Shown: positions 57,031 through 64,000 of the stretch, piece by piece
Position numbering within the stretch: the first letter of the stretch is position 1
Layout: the number at the start of each line of letters is the position of its first letter
From: Clostridia bacterium
GTDB lineage: Bacteria; Bacillota; Clostridia; Oscillospirales; Acutalibacteraceae
Assembly: GCA_900767025.1 (NCBI GenBank)
Contig: CAAFXS010000105.1
Coordinates: 1 to 64,000 of the forward strand
DNA length: 64,000 nt
Reading direction: 5' to 3'
The notes under the pieces: generated by a model
What the model saw: the letters and a program-made list of their open reading frames with translations, nothing else
What the model was told of the DNA's origin: nothing
The model's database searches: none
Position numbers and translations under genes: made by a program

Positions 57031-57041
57031 CTAAGGTAACT

Positions 57042-57101
57042 AACCTGCTACGAAACAGTCCCCCGGACTGTTTCTCCCAAATCAAAGATTTGGAGCAGCT
57101 T
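57042..57101 (-). mobile_element. 60-nt two-hairpin element, copy B
   Basis: Same sequence and fold as copy A (18834-18893) with three differences: a G-C pair replaces A-T at the base of hairpin 2, and one loop base changes. Here a 16-nt reverse-complement copy of the tRNA T-arm (57102-57117, complementary to 57185-57200) directly abuts the element, and an 11-nt filler (57031-57041) joins it to the distal repeat. Confidence 0.7.
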
Positions 57102-57103
57102 GT

Positions 57104-57189
57104 CACAGGTTCGAGCCGAGATTATATTACATAAAAAATACAGATACGCAAAAGCGTATCTGTATTTTTTGGTGGGAACAACAGGGCTC
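57104..57189 (-). repeat. 86-bp direct repeat, proximal copy (overlaps tRNA-Val 3' end)
   Basis: The partner of 56945-57030. Sequence past 57189 continues into the intact tRNA-Val, so this is the native copy. Confidence 0.95.
57131..57168 (-). terminator. Intrinsic terminator of tRNA-Val
   Basis: Minus strand: ATACAGATACGC, loop TTTT, GCGTATCTGTAT then TTTTT, immediately after CCA. It is repeated in the distal copy at about 56972-57009. Confidence 0.85.
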
Positions 57190-57245
57190 GAACCTGTGAC
57201 CCTCTGCTTGTAAGGCAGATGCTCTCCCAGCTGAGCTATGCTCCC
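57170..57245 (-). tRNA. tRNA-Val (anticodon UAC)
   Basis: 76 nt with encoded CCA. Acceptor GGGAGCA/TGTTCCC, D-arm with AGCTCAGCTGGGAGAGC, anticodon stem TCTGC/GCAGA with loop CTTACAA (anticodon TAC in DNA), and T-arm CACAG GTTCGAG CCCTGTG-like. All arms close. The 3' half is partly duplicated downstream with a 60-nt element inserted. Confidence 0.95.
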
Positions 57246-57283
57246 GTCAGCGTGATTAATTATATATCAATCAAAGCTATTTG

Positions 57284-57670
57284 TCAAGTGTTTATTTGAG
57301 AAAACAATTCTTTTATTCTGTCCGTCTGCTCGGTAAGGTAAAGATAGCCGAAAAGTGCCTCAACACCTGTGGCGCAATGGTACTCGCTCTCGGTAGCGCT
57401 TTTTGGTGAATGACCCACCTTGGCGTTTCTACCCCTTTTAAAAACGGCGGTTTCCTCCTCCGTCAGCATATCCTTAATTTTTTCAAAAGCCTCTGTCTGT
57501 GCCTTTGCGCTGACATATTTAACACTTTCCCTGTGCAAATCGTTAACAGGTCTGTTAGCCTCAAGCACCAGGCTTTCCCTGACAAGCATTTCATAAACGC
57601 AGTCGCCGATAAAAGCAAGATTAAGCGGACTTAACTGCTTTGCATTAACCTCTTTATCAACAAATCTCAT
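57284..57670 (-). CDS. mrnC: Mini-ribonuclease III (23S rRNA maturation)
   Basis: 128 residues: a lone RNase III catalytic domain without the double-stranded RNA-binding domain. LAFIGDCVYEMLVRE has the signature Glu/Asp, and NAKVGHSPKSATESEYHCATGVEALFGYLYL carries the second conserved block with the acidic residue ending in EAL. It matures the ends of 23S rRNA in Firmicutes. It overlaps the obg gene by one base, so they are coupled. Confidence 0.93.
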   Translation of the reverse strand: MRFVDKEVNAKQLSPLNLAFIGDCVYEMLVRESLVLEANRPVNDLHRESVKYVSAKAQTEAFEKIKDMLTEEETAVFKRGRNAKVGHSPKSATESEYHCATGVEALFGYLYLTEQTDRIKELFSQINT

Positions 57671-58941
57671 TACGGCACATACTCGAACTCAATATCGTAA
57701 AGCGATACGATGTCCCCCTCCTGTATACCTTTTTCCCTAAGAGCGTCAAAAACTCCGCTTTTTTCAAGCACTCTCTGCATATACTGAAGTGCCTCATAGT
57801 CCTCAATGTCAATGCCCTTAAGCACCTTTGGGAACCAATCAGCCTCAACGATATAATAATTGCCGTCCTCAACAGTGATTTTAAAGCCCTTATCGTCTTT
57901 AATAAGTGACTCAAGGGGTATTTCCTCAACCTCATATTCCTTTATCGGAGGAAGGGTCTGCAATTTGTTCCAAACTGCATTCATAAGCTCCTGTGTACCC
58001 TCAAGGATAGGGGCACATATGGAATAGTATTCGTATCCCTTTGACTCAACATAATTCTTAAATTCTTCAATCTGCTCCGGCTCTGCCATATCAATTTTGT
58101 TGCCTGCAACAATCTGCGGTCTTTGAGCAAGCTCGGGATTGAATTTAACAAGCTCCTCGTTGATTTTTTCAAAATCATCAATGGGATTTCTGCCCTCGTG
58201 ACCGCTGACATCAACGATATGCACAAGCAGTCTGCATCTTTCCACATGGCGCAAAAACTGATGACCCAGGCCGACACCCTCGCTTGCGCCCTCGATAAGT
58301 CCGGGAATATCAGCAATAACAAAGGAGCTGCCCTCGCCCATTGAAACAACGCCCAAATTAGGCACAAGGGTGGTAAAATGATAATCGCCGATTTTGGGCT
58401 TTGCCTGGCTGACAACGGAAATAAGGCTTGATTTACCCACGCTGGGATAGCCCAAAAGCCCCACATCTGCCAGGAGCTTTAATTCAAGAGTAACCTCCCA
58501 CTCCTCACCGGGCATACCCGGCTTTGCAAACCTTGGCACCTGCCTTGTGGGTGTGGCAAAATGGATATTTCCCCAACCGCCTTTACCGCCCTTAGCGGCA
58601 ACAAAGCGTTCGATTTTGCTCATATCAGCCATAACCGCACCGGAGTTAGCCTCTTTGATAATTGTACCCCTTGGAACCTTTATCTCAAGGTCGGGAGCTT
58701 TTTTGCCGAACTGCCTGCCTCCCCTGCCGTTTTCACCGTTTTTGGCGGCATACTTGCGCTTATATCTGAAATCGGCAAGAGTTGCAAGGTTATCGTCTAC
58801 AACAAAAACAATATCTCCGCCCTTACCGCCGTCGCCGCCGTCGGGACCGCCTGCGGCAACATATTTTTCACGATGAAAAGCCACTGCGCCGTCGCCGCCG
58901 TTGCCGGCTTTTATCTTAATTTTTGCAACATCAACAAACAT
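57670..58941 (-). CDS. obg: GTPase ObgE/CgtA
   Basis: 423 residues. The glycine-rich Obg fold (about 1-158; GGDGAVAFHREKYVAAGGPDGGDGG) is followed by a G domain (about 159-330; G1 GYPSVGKSS, G3 DIPGLIEGA, G4 NKIDM) and a C-terminal OCT domain (about 345-423). Involved in 50S ribosome assembly and stress. It is the first gene of the obg-mrnC pair. Confidence 0.96.
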   Translation of the reverse strand: MFVDVAKIKIKAGNGGDGAVAFHREKYVAAGGPDGGDGGKGGDIVFVVDDNLATLADFRYKRKYAAKNGENGRGGRQFGKKAPDLEIKVPRGTIIKEANSGAVMADMSKIERFVAAKGGKGGWGNIHFATPTRQVPRFAKPGMPGEEWEVTLELKLLADVGLLGYPSVGKSSLISVVSQAKPKIGDYHFTTLVPNLGVVSMGEGSSFVIADIPGLIEGASEGVGLGHQFLRHVERCRLLVHIVDVSGHEGRNPIDDFEKINEELVKFNPELAQRPQIVAGNKIDMAEPEQIEEFKNYVESKGYEYYSICAPILEGTQELMNAVWNKLQTLPPIKEYEVEEIPLESLIKDDKGFKITVEDGNYYIVEADWFPKVLKGIDIEDYEALQYMQRVLEKSGVFDALREKGIQEGDIVSLYDIEFEYVP

Positions 58942-59003
58942 AATATCCGTCCTTTGCTTTTCTTAATAAGAATATTAACAAAAATCACAGAAAAATGCAA
59001 CAA

Positions 59004-59028
59004 AAAAGACCGGGTAACCCGGTCTTTT
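59004..59028 (-). terminator. Intrinsic terminator of pckG
   Basis: AAAAGACCGGG, loop of 3, CCCGGTCTTTT; 12 nt past the pckG stop on the minus strand, ending in T residues. Confidence 0.85.
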
Positions 59029-59039
59029 AATAAATAAAC

Positions 59040-60821
59040 TTATTTCTCAAGGTCAGCCTTAACCTTTGCAAGCTCCTCTGAAAGCTCTTCGGGAAGAGTA
59101 TCGCCGAACTTTGCATAAAGCTCTTCAACGCCCTTAAGCTCTTCCTCCCAAGCGTCCTTGTCAACATCAAGAATCTTGTCAAGGTCAGCCTCAGTCATAT
59201 CGAGACCCTCAAGGTTGATATCCTTTGCATAAGGAAGATAACCGATAGCTGTTTCCTGTGCGTCAACATTGCCCTCGCAACGGTCGATAATCCAGTCAAG
59301 AACACGGAGATTATCACCGAATCCAGGCCAGAGGAAGTTGCCCTCGTCATCCTTACGGAACCAGTTAACATTGAAAATCTTAGGAGCCTTTTCAGGGTCA
59401 AGACCTTCGCCGATTTCAATCCAGTGCTTCCAGTAGTCACCCATATTGTAGCCGCAGAAGGGGAGCATAGCCATTGGGTCACGACGAACAACACCTACTG
59501 CACCTGTTGCAGCTGCTGTAGTTTCAGAGCCCATAATAGAACCAACGAATACACCGTGGTTCCAATCCTTTGACTGATAAACCAGCGGAGTAAGCTTTGC
59601 ACGGCGGCCGCCGAATACGATTGCAGAAATCGGAACACCCTGCGGATTTTCAAACTCGCTTGAAATACAAGGACAGTTTGTTGCAGGAGCAGTAAATCTT
59701 GAGTTGGGATGAGCGCCCTTCTCTTCGCTTTCGGCACCGTTCCAGGGGTTACCCTTCCAGTCGATTGCGTTTGTTGGCGGATTCTTGTCAAGACCCTCCC
59801 ACCAAACTGTGTTGTTGTCAAGGTTGTGACAAACGTTGGTGAAGATTGTGCCGCTCATTGTTGATTTAAGAGCGTTGGGGTTTGACTTCATATTTGTACC
59901 AGGTGCAACACCGAAGAAACCGTTTTCGGGGTTGATTGCATAAAGGCGTCCGTCCGGACCTTTTCTGATCCAAGCGATATCGTCGCCTACGCACCATACC
60001 TTGTAGCCCTTCTTCTGATATCCCTCGGGAGGAATAAGCATTGCAAGGTTTGTTTTACCGCAGGCTGACGGGAAAGCGGCGCAGATATACTTTGTTTCGC
60101 CGTTTGGCTTTTCAAGACCGAGGATAAGCATATGCTCTGCCTGCCAGCCCTCGTTCTTACCAAGATAAGAGGCTATACGAAGTGCAAAGCACTTTTTGCC
60201 GAGAAGAACATTTCCGCCGTATGCTGAGTTAACGGAGATAATTGTGTTGTCCTCAGGGAACTGGCAAATCCATCTGTTCTCGGGGTCAACATTGCACTTG
60301 CAGTGCATACCTCTTACCCAGTCGTCGCTATCGCCAAGGCAGTCAAGCACAGCCTTGCCCACTCTTGTCATAATGTTCATATTAAGAACTACATAGATAG
60401 AGTCTGTAATCTCAATACCGATTTTTGAGAAAGGTGAGCCAACAGGACCCATTGAATAAGGGATAATATACATTGTTCTGCCCTCATATGAGCCGGCAGC
60501 AATGTCATAAAGCATTTTGTAGCATTTTTCAGGGTCCATCCAGTGATTAGTGGGGCCTGCGTCCTTCTCATTCCTTGAGCAGATGAGAGTACGGTCCTCA
60601 ACACGGGCAACGTCGTTCTCTGCAGTTCTGTGAAGATAGCAGTCCGGAAGAAGCTCGTCGTTAAGCTTAATCATTTCGCCTGTTTCAACAGCCTCTGCCT
60701 TAAGAGCATCAATCTGCTCCTTGGAGCCGTCAATCCAAACGATGTTTGATGGCTTTAAAAGGTCAACCTTTTCGTCAAGCCAGTCAAGCAATGACTTATT
60801 AGTAGTTAAATCTGTTTTCAT
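59040..60821 (-). CDS. pckG: Phosphoenolpyruvate carboxykinase (GTP)
   Basis: 593 residues: GTP-dependent decarboxylation of oxaloacetate to PEP (or the reverse, fixing CO2 in fermenters). Substrate-binding block EGRTMYIIPYSMGPVGSPFSKIGIEITDS, phosphate-binding loop FPSACGKTNLAM (kinase-1a, about 260-272), GDDIAWI and the NPENGFFGVAPGT block are typical of the GTP class, not the ATP class. The ATG at 60821 has AAAGGAG 10 nt upstream; a longer ATG at 60842 overlaps it. Own promoter and terminator. Confidence 0.96.
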   Translation of the reverse strand: MKTDLTTNKSLLDWLDEKVDLLKPSNIVWIDGSKEQIDALKAEAVETGEMIKLNDELLPDCYLHRTAENDVARVEDRTLICSRNEKDAGPTNHWMDPEKCYKMLYDIAAGSYEGRTMYIIPYSMGPVGSPFSKIGIEITDSIYVVLNMNIMTRVGKAVLDCLGDSDDWVRGMHCKCNVDPENRWICQFPEDNTIISVNSAYGGNVLLGKKCFALRIASYLGKNEGWQAEHMLILGLEKPNGETKYICAAFPSACGKTNLAMLIPPEGYQKKGYKVWCVGDDIAWIRKGPDGRLYAINPENGFFGVAPGTNMKSNPNALKSTMSGTIFTNVCHNLDNNTVWWEGLDKNPPTNAIDWKGNPWNGAESEEKGAHPNSRFTAPATNCPCISSEFENPQGVPISAIVFGGRRAKLTPLVYQSKDWNHGVFVGSIMGSETTAAATGAVGVVRRDPMAMLPFCGYNMGDYWKHWIEIGEGLDPEKAPKIFNVNWFRKDDEGNFLWPGFGDNLRVLDWIIDRCEGNVDAQETAIGYLPYAKDINLEGLDMTEADLDKILDVDKDAWEEELKGVEELYAKFGDTLPEELSEELAKVKADLEK

Positions 60822-60891
60822 TAACTCTATTCTCCTTTGCATAATAGTTTGTAATAAAAAGTAAAATTACCTGACGATAATTCACAAATAG

Positions 60892-60919
60892 ATTATACCA
60901 AATAATAACAAAAATTCAA
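60892..60919 (-). promoter_or_regulatory. Sigma-A promoter of pckG
   Basis: Minus strand: TTGAAT (60919-60914), 16-nt spacer, TATAAT (60897-60892). Confidence 0.55.
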
Positions 60920-60967
60920 TAAAATCAAATAAAATTCATAAAATTGTCACAATAACTCACTTTACTG

Positions 60968-61987
60968 TTAAAGTGTTTTGTAGCATTTATCAATAGGCAT
61001 TGTGGCAAAGGCGTTAAGGCTCTCGTCAGCGGTACAGCCGCTGATAAATTCATAGTATCCCTGAGAGGCAATCATAGCGGCGTTGTCACCGCAGTATTTA
61101 AGCTCGGGGAGATAAAATTTCCAGCCGTGGCGTGCACACATTTCACTACACTGTGCCCTGAGCCTTGAGTTTGCGGACACACCGCCTGCAATAACAATTT
61201 TGTCATAGCCTTTATCCGTTGACGCCTTTTCAAGATTTGTCACAAGGCAGTCCACCACCGCTTTTTGGAAAGATGCGGCAAGGGAAGGAATATCTATTTC
61301 CATACCCTTTTGCTCGGCATTGTGAACGTTGTTAATCACTGCGGTTTTAAGTCCGCTGAAGGAAAAATCATAGGGTGCGTCGTGTACCTTCGGCTTTGGA
61401 AAGGTGTATTTTGTTTCGTCACCCTGAGGGCTTATTTTGTCAATGCTTATTCCACCGGGATATGCAAGTCCCATAGTTCTGCCTGCCTTGTCAAGAGCCT
61501 CGCCTGCCGCATCGTCACGGGTTTTTCCGATTATATCAAAATCCGTGTAGCTTTTCACCGCCGCAATGTGGGAGTGACCGCCGCTGGCAACAAGGCATAG
61601 AAAGGGTGGTTCAATGTCACTTGTTATGTAATTTGACGCAATGTGACCCCTTATGTGATGAACGGGCACCAGGGGCTTGCCTGTGGCAAAGGCAAGGCTT
61701 TTGGCAAAATTCACACCCACCAGCAGTGCACCGATAAGGCCCGGAGCATATGTCACCGCCACAGCGTCAATATCCTCCATTGTGCAGTCTGCCTGCTCCA
61801 AAGCCTCCCGAACAACACCGCTGATGCTTTCGGCATGACGGCGTGATGCAATTTCCGGCACAACACCGCCGTAAAGCTTTTGCTCCTCCAAGGAGGTTGC
61901 TATTACATTTGATAAAACTTTTCTGCCGTCCTCCACAACTGCCGCCGCAGTTTCGTCACAGCTTGATTCAATACCTAATATTTTCAT
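60968..61987 (-). CDS. tsaD: tRNA N6-adenosine threonylcarbamoyltransferase TsaD
   Basis: 339 residues: transfers the threonylcarbamoyl group to A37 of tRNAs reading ANN codons. ILGIESSCDETAAAVV at the start, the metal motif HHIRGH, the GGHSH (ASGGHSHI) block and the VIAGGVSANSRLR C-terminal block are all seen. Its start overlaps rimI by 4 nt. The usual partner tsaB is not next to this pair. Confidence 0.96.
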   Translation of the reverse strand: MKILGIESSCDETAAAVVEDGRKVLSNVIATSLEEQKLYGGVVPEIASRRHAESISGVVREALEQADCTMEDIDAVAVTYAPGLIGALLVGVNFAKSLAFATGKPLVPVHHIRGHIASNYITSDIEPPFLCLVASGGHSHIAAVKSYTDFDIIGKTRDDAAGEALDKAGRTMGLAYPGGISIDKISPQGDETKYTFPKPKVHDAPYDFSFSGLKTAVINNVHNAEQKGMEIDIPSLAASFQKAVVDCLVTNLEKASTDKGYDKIVIAGGVSANSRLRAQCSEMCARHGWKFYLPELKYCGDNAAMIASQGYYEFISGCTADESLNAFATMPIDKCYKTL

Positions 61988-62427
61988 TCTATATCCTCTG
62001 ATTTAATTAATTTTCTCGTCATAATAACTGCGTTTTCGGTTGGGTTTGAGTAGAATTTGGGGCGGAAGCCCATATTTTCAAATCCCATTTTGGTGTAAAG
62101 CTTTATTGCCGGGGTATTGCTTTCCCGCACCTCAAGGGTGATGAAATCCATAGGGTTTTCAAGCTGCTTTTCAATAAGTGCGGTGGCTATGCCCCGTTGT
62201 CTGTACCGGGGCAAAACCGCAATATTTGTTACATATCCCTCGCCTGAAAAAATTTGAAGCCCCATATAACCCACTGCTTTTTCGTTTTCCACCGCCACAA
62301 GAAAGTGTGAGGTGTCAATATCAAGCTGTTTTTTTAAATCCTCCCTTGTCCAAGGGTGAGAAAAACAGGCTTTTTCTATTTCATAAACATCATCAAGATA
62401 TTTTTCTTCAAAGGGTTTAATTATCAT
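61984..62427 (-). CDS. rimI: Ribosomal protein S18-alanine N-acetyltransferase (GNAT)
   Basis: 147 residues, GNAT fold: MIIKPFEEKYLDDVYEIEKACFSHPW, acetyl-CoA loop LPRYRQRGIATALIE and TLEVRESNTPAIKLYTKMGFEN are RimI features. It probably acetylates S18 or a related protein. Overlaps tsaD by 4 nt; the tsaB gene that often precedes it is replaced by a repeat-bearing gap and polA. Confidence 0.88.
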   Translation of the reverse strand: MIIKPFEEKYLDDVYEIEKACFSHPWTREDLKKQLDIDTSHFLVAVENEKAVGYMGLQIFSGEGYVTNIAVLPRYRQRGIATALIEKQLENPMDFITLEVRESNTPAIKLYTKMGFENMGFRPKFYSNPTENAVIMTRKLIKSEDIE

Positions 62428-62469
62428 AATAGCTCCTTTGGGTGAAATTAGGGTTTGCAGTGGTGTTAT

Positions 62470-62526
62470 CGTAGTGGGCGGATATTATCCGCCCGAATTG
62501 GCGGGCGACTGATAGTCGCCCCTACG
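62470..62526. repeat. 57-bp palindromic intergenic repeat (MITE/REP-like)
   Basis: The outer inverted repeat CGTAG/CTACG encloses two hairpins: GGGCGGATA-T-TATCCGCCC (about 62476-62494) and GGGCGACT-GAT-AGTCGCCC. Non-coding, GC-rich against its surroundings. Elements of this GGGCGAC/GGGCGG type are scattered in clostridial genomes; its mobility is presumed. It is not related to the 60-nt element. Confidence 0.65.
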
Positions 62527-62555
62527 GTTGTTCATAACAACCATTTAAACCGTAA

Positions 62556-64000
62556 TTAATGTGCGTCATACCAAGTGTTTCCTATCTTTCCGTCGGCTCT
62601 TAAAAGCACCTTCATTTTGCAGGCATTTTCCATTTCCTGTGTAACTATTTCAAGTGCCTTTTCTGCCTCGTTGTCAGGGGCCTCAACGATAAGCTCATCG
62701 TGCACCTGCAAAATAAGATGCGCCTGCATATTTTCTGCCTTAAGGCGTCTGTCCACCTTAACCATTGCGATTTTAATAATATCTGCGGCGGTGCCCTGAA
62801 TAGGCATATTTCTTGCAACTCTTTCGCCAAAGGCTCTCATCATATGATTGCTTGACGCAAGCTCCGGCAGATAGCGTTTTCTGTGAAATAGAGTTTCGCT
62901 GTAACCTTTATCCTTTGCAAGGTCAATCATTCGTTTCATATATGCATCAACACCGCTGTAGGTGGCAAGATAATTGTCAATATACTGCTTTGCCTCTTTG
63001 TTTGAAACGCCGATATCCTTTGCAAGTGAAAAGGCACCGATACCGTAAACGATACCGAAATTAACGGCTTTGGCACGGCTTCGCATTTGGGGTGTAACCA
63101 TTTCCACAGGCATATTGAACACCTGTGAGGCGGTGATTGTGTGAATATCGTCGCCGTTGTTAAAGGCGTTTATCATCGTTTCATCATTTGCAAGGTCGCT
63201 GAGCACACGAAGTTCAATCTGGCTGTAATCGGCGTCAACAAGCTTTTTGCCCTTGCCTGCAACAAAGAATTTACGCATTTCTCTGCCAAGCTCTGTACGG
63301 ATTGGGATATTCTGCAAATTCGGCTCAAGAGAGCTTATTCTGCCTGTCCTGGTTTCCACCTGATTAAAGCGGGTGTGTATTCTGCCGTCCTCTTCAATAA
63401 CCTTTAAAAGTCCGTCGCAGTAGGTGGATTTCAGCTTTGAAAGTGAACGGTATTCAAGTATTTGAGAGATACAGGGATGCTCATTTACAAGACCCTCCAG
63501 CACCTCGGCATTAGTTGAGTAGCCTGTTTTGGTTTTCTTTTTGCAGGGCAGCTTTAAATCCTCAAAAAGCGCAACGCCAAGCTGTTTAGGTGAGTTGATG
63601 TTGAATTCGTATCCAACGCTTTCATATATTGCAGAGGTCATCTCATTTATTTTTTCGCCCAAAGTTTTTCCAAAGGCTTCAATGCCTTCGCGGTCCACCT
63701 CAAAGCCTGCAAACTCCATTTTTGCCAACACCTCTGACAAGGGCAGTTCAATCTCCGTCAAAAGCTCTTTTTCGCCTGCGTCGTCAATAAGCCTGTTTAG
63801 CTTTTCAAAAAGAGGCTTAACGGTAGCCGAAAGTGAAACGGTCATATCCTTTTCGCCGAGAGTATTGAGAAATTCGGGGATTTTAACGCCGTATTCAAGG
63901 CAAAGGTGCTCTAAATCGTAATTGCTGTCACTGGGCCTTAAAAGATAAGCCGACAGCATTAAATCGCCCATAACGCCCTTTAATTCAACACCGTATTTAC
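62556..64000 (-). CDS. polA: DNA polymerase I, partial (5' end outside the window)
   Basis: The frame is open to the right edge (codons upstream of ATG 63971 read KYGVELKGV), so 63971 is not the true start; about 480 C-terminal residues are present. It contains the end of the 3'-5' exonuclease-like domain (GDLMLSAYLLRPSDSNYDL) and the full polymerase domain with motif A DADYSQIELRVLS, motif B RSRAKAVNFGIVYG and motif C LQVHDELIVEAP, all with the catalytic residues. Repair and Okazaki-fragment processing polymerase. Followed by a repeat-bearing gap and rimI. Confidence 0.97.
   Translation of the reverse strand, partial: KYGVELKGVMGDLMLSAYLLRPSDSNYDLEHLCLEYGVKIPEFLNTLGEKDMTVSLSATVKPLFEKLNRLIDDAGEKELLTEIELPLSEVLAKMEFAGFEVDREGIEAFGKTLGEKINEMTSAIYESVGYEFNINSPKQLGVALFEDLKLPCKKKTKTGYSTNAEVLEGLVNEHPCISQILEYRSLSKLKSTYCDGLLKVIEEDGRIHTRFNQVETRTGRISSLEPNLQNIPIRTELGREMRKFFVAGKGKKLVDADYSQIELRVLSDLANDETMINAFNNGDDIHTITASQVFNMPVEMVTPQMRSRAKAVNFGIVYGIGAFSLAKDIGVSNKEAKQYIDNYLATYSGVDAYMKRMIDLAKDKGYSETLFHRKRYLPELASSNHMMRAFGERVARNMPIQGTAADIIKIAMVKVDRRLKAENMQAHLILQVHDELIVEAPDNEAEKALEIVTQEMENACKMKVLLRADGKIGNTWYDAH

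Noticed and set aside
63971..64000. ATG at 63971 as the start of a truncated polymerase
   Set aside because: The frame stays open upstream with typical DNA polymerase I residues, so the gene simply continues beyond the window.

Overview
The window looks like chromosomal DNA from an anaerobic, single-membrane (monoderm) Clostridia bacterium, probably an Oscillospiraceae/Ruminococcus-like gut organism. This is inferred from gene content: clostridial operon types, a PerR-rubrerythrin oxidative-stress pair, GPH-type sugar transporters, a large secreted BspA-like leucine-rich-repeat protein ending in a dockerin, DUF4250 and DUF4091 proteins, and a GTP-type PEP carboxykinase. Most genes are ordinary core functions with clear Shine-Dalgarno sites, intrinsic terminators and sigma-A promoters. 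No prophage, intact IS element, CRISPR array or replication origin was seen.

Layout. 1-0.8 kb: a MITE-like repeat, then a divergent SLOG-domain/ribbon-helix-helix pair. 0.8-6.2 kb: a CNNM/CorC protein-pth-mfd operon. 6.2-11.5 kb: a radical SAM enzyme, then a sugar-phosphate transferase-beta-galactosidase pair. 11.7-16.8 kb: a lipoprotein, secA, a GDPD phosphodiesterase and a nitroreductase. 16.9-20.2 kb: asnB, a perR-rubrerythrin operon with a perfect PerR box, and DUF4250. 20.3-25.3 kb: a tandem GluRS-GlnRS operon and a DUF4091 protein. 25.4-32.8 kb: a three-gene unit of sigma factor, membrane LRR protein and secreted LRR/dockerin protein. 33-36.4 kb: typA, hemW and two small overlapping genes. 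36.4-42.3 kb: two GPH transporters, a membrane-anchored protein, a TetR regulator and an SDR enzyme. 42.3-47.3 kb: an overlapping operon of thioesterase, HAD-Nudix fusion, cysteine desulfurase, thiI and a degenerate sortase-B-like protein. 47.4-50.4 kb: an acyltransferase, a small sigma-like pair, a candidate small RNA and alr. 50.4-56.9 kb: malic enzyme, an Ldh-family dehydrogenase, glpK, acpP, aroE-aroK and an orphan ABC-2 permease. 57-64 kb: tRNA-Val, obg-mrnC, pckG, rimI-tsaD and the 3' part of polA, which runs off the right edge.

The most unusual signal is a 60-nt two-hairpin element found twice, at 18834-18893 (3' end of the rubrerythrin gene) and 57042-57101 (3' end of tRNA-Val). In both places it abuts a 16-17 nt reverse-complement copy of sequence inside the adjacent gene, followed by an 11-13 nt filler, and the whole insert sits between two direct copies (79 and 86 bp) of the gene's 3' end plus terminator. 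The two 60-mers differ at three positions: two form a compensatory A-T to G-C change in a stem and one lies in a loop. This suggests a structured, possibly mobile element that targets gene 3' ends. A second candidate novelty is an unannotated RNA of about 100 nt upstream of alr, with a consensus promoter and a strong terminator.
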